NCBI GenBank assembly: GCA_905250075.1
Contig: CAJNOP010000297.1
Location: 138,991-202,990, forward strand
Direction of reading: 5' to 3'
DNA length: 64,000 nt
From: Rotaria sp. Silwood1
Lineage: Eukaryota > Rotifera > Eurotatoria > Philodinida > Philodinidae
Shown: piece by piece, positions 63,664 through 64,000 of the stretch
Layout: every line of letters starts with the position of its first letter
Position numbering within the stretch: position 1 is the first letter of the stretch
Position numbers and translations under genes: made by a program
The notes under the pieces: generated by a model
Told to the model about the DNA's origin: nothing
What the model saw: only the letters and a program-made list of their open reading frames with translations
Database searches by the model: none

Positions 63664-64000
63664 TTTCGAAAAAGAAAGACGATACGCACAAAACAAAGAG
63701 TGCAGTATGAAATAGATGCGCAATGATGATGGTTGTCCACCAATCGATCGTCGCAGTCAATGTACTAGTGTGAACGTACTAATTAGGATAACTGCAATGA
63801 TCCATCAACGACTTGTTAAAACCGTTGAAATCATTATAGATGTAACGGTGAGTTTGCTGATTAAGACACTAAAGACATGTAGAGTACAACGAAGACTATT
63901 ATTTTTATAGAGTTAACATTTGCTAGCATAAAACAGAGTTGCCAGGCATCAAACTCGAAAACTCGGAATGTAGATCTCAAAATCCGCAAAATTCAGGAGT
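63664..64000. other. Window end; nothing recognised
   Basis: Short open frames on both strands without recognisable domains. Confidence 0.4.

Overview
The window is AT-rich eukaryotic DNA: genes have short GT-AG introns (mostly 32-65 bp), and the spacers between them are long and gene-poor. It most likely comes from a bdelloid rotifer. Two things point there. First, a 1000-residue intronless protein joins an arginine ADP-ribosyltransferase (ART) domain to a long TPR array, an architecture I know as strongly expanded in bdelloids. Second, short arrays based on TGTGGG/CCCACA are scattered through the window; I recall TGTGGG as the bdelloid telomere repeat. This assignment is inference, about 0.75.

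Layout. (1) About 450-15104: three diverged head-to-tail copies of a roughly 6.0-6.5 kb unit. The first two carry a minus-strand gene for a small secreted, probably GPI-anchored Ly6/uPAR-like protein; the third stops exactly at a telomere-like inverted repeat before reaching its gene. (2) 15469-18851: a 12-exon elongation factor 2 gene (minus strand), complete at 846 codons, with an altered switch I. (3) 21.8-28.1 kb: decayed genes (a possible START-domain gene, a coiled-coil fragment, an O-methyltransferase) broken by nested DNA transposons. These are an element with 8-bp target duplication that contains an internally deleted piggyBac copy, and a hAT-type MITE that contains a second hAT-type MITE. 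(4) 28.9-33.0 kb: a damaged RBBP4-like WD40 gene and a coiled-coil gene whose intron holds a 1.34-kb transposon. (5) 33.2-42.4 kb: almost entirely repeats: a palindromic MITE, a 3.5-kb TTAA-flanked element, a second TTAA element, and a mariner-type element with ~348-bp inverted arms nested in a larger inverted repeat. (6) 45335-47546: a lamin-type intermediate filament gene with rod and lamin-tail domain. (7) 49857-51572: the 3' part of an aldo-keto reductase, cut by an assembly gap. (8) 52.2-56.7 kb: several minisatellites. (9) 58869-61871: the ART-TPR gene, followed by a 51-bp hAT-type MITE and a second mariner-type inverted-repeat element.

The genes do not form a pathway; each is an independent eukaryotic locus. 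The unifying theme is genome dynamics: decaying gene copies, small non-autonomous DNA transposons with readable target duplications, and a dispersed family of inverted telomere-like repeats, two members of which share a conserved spacer. All coordinates were read by eye; no alignment or database search was run.
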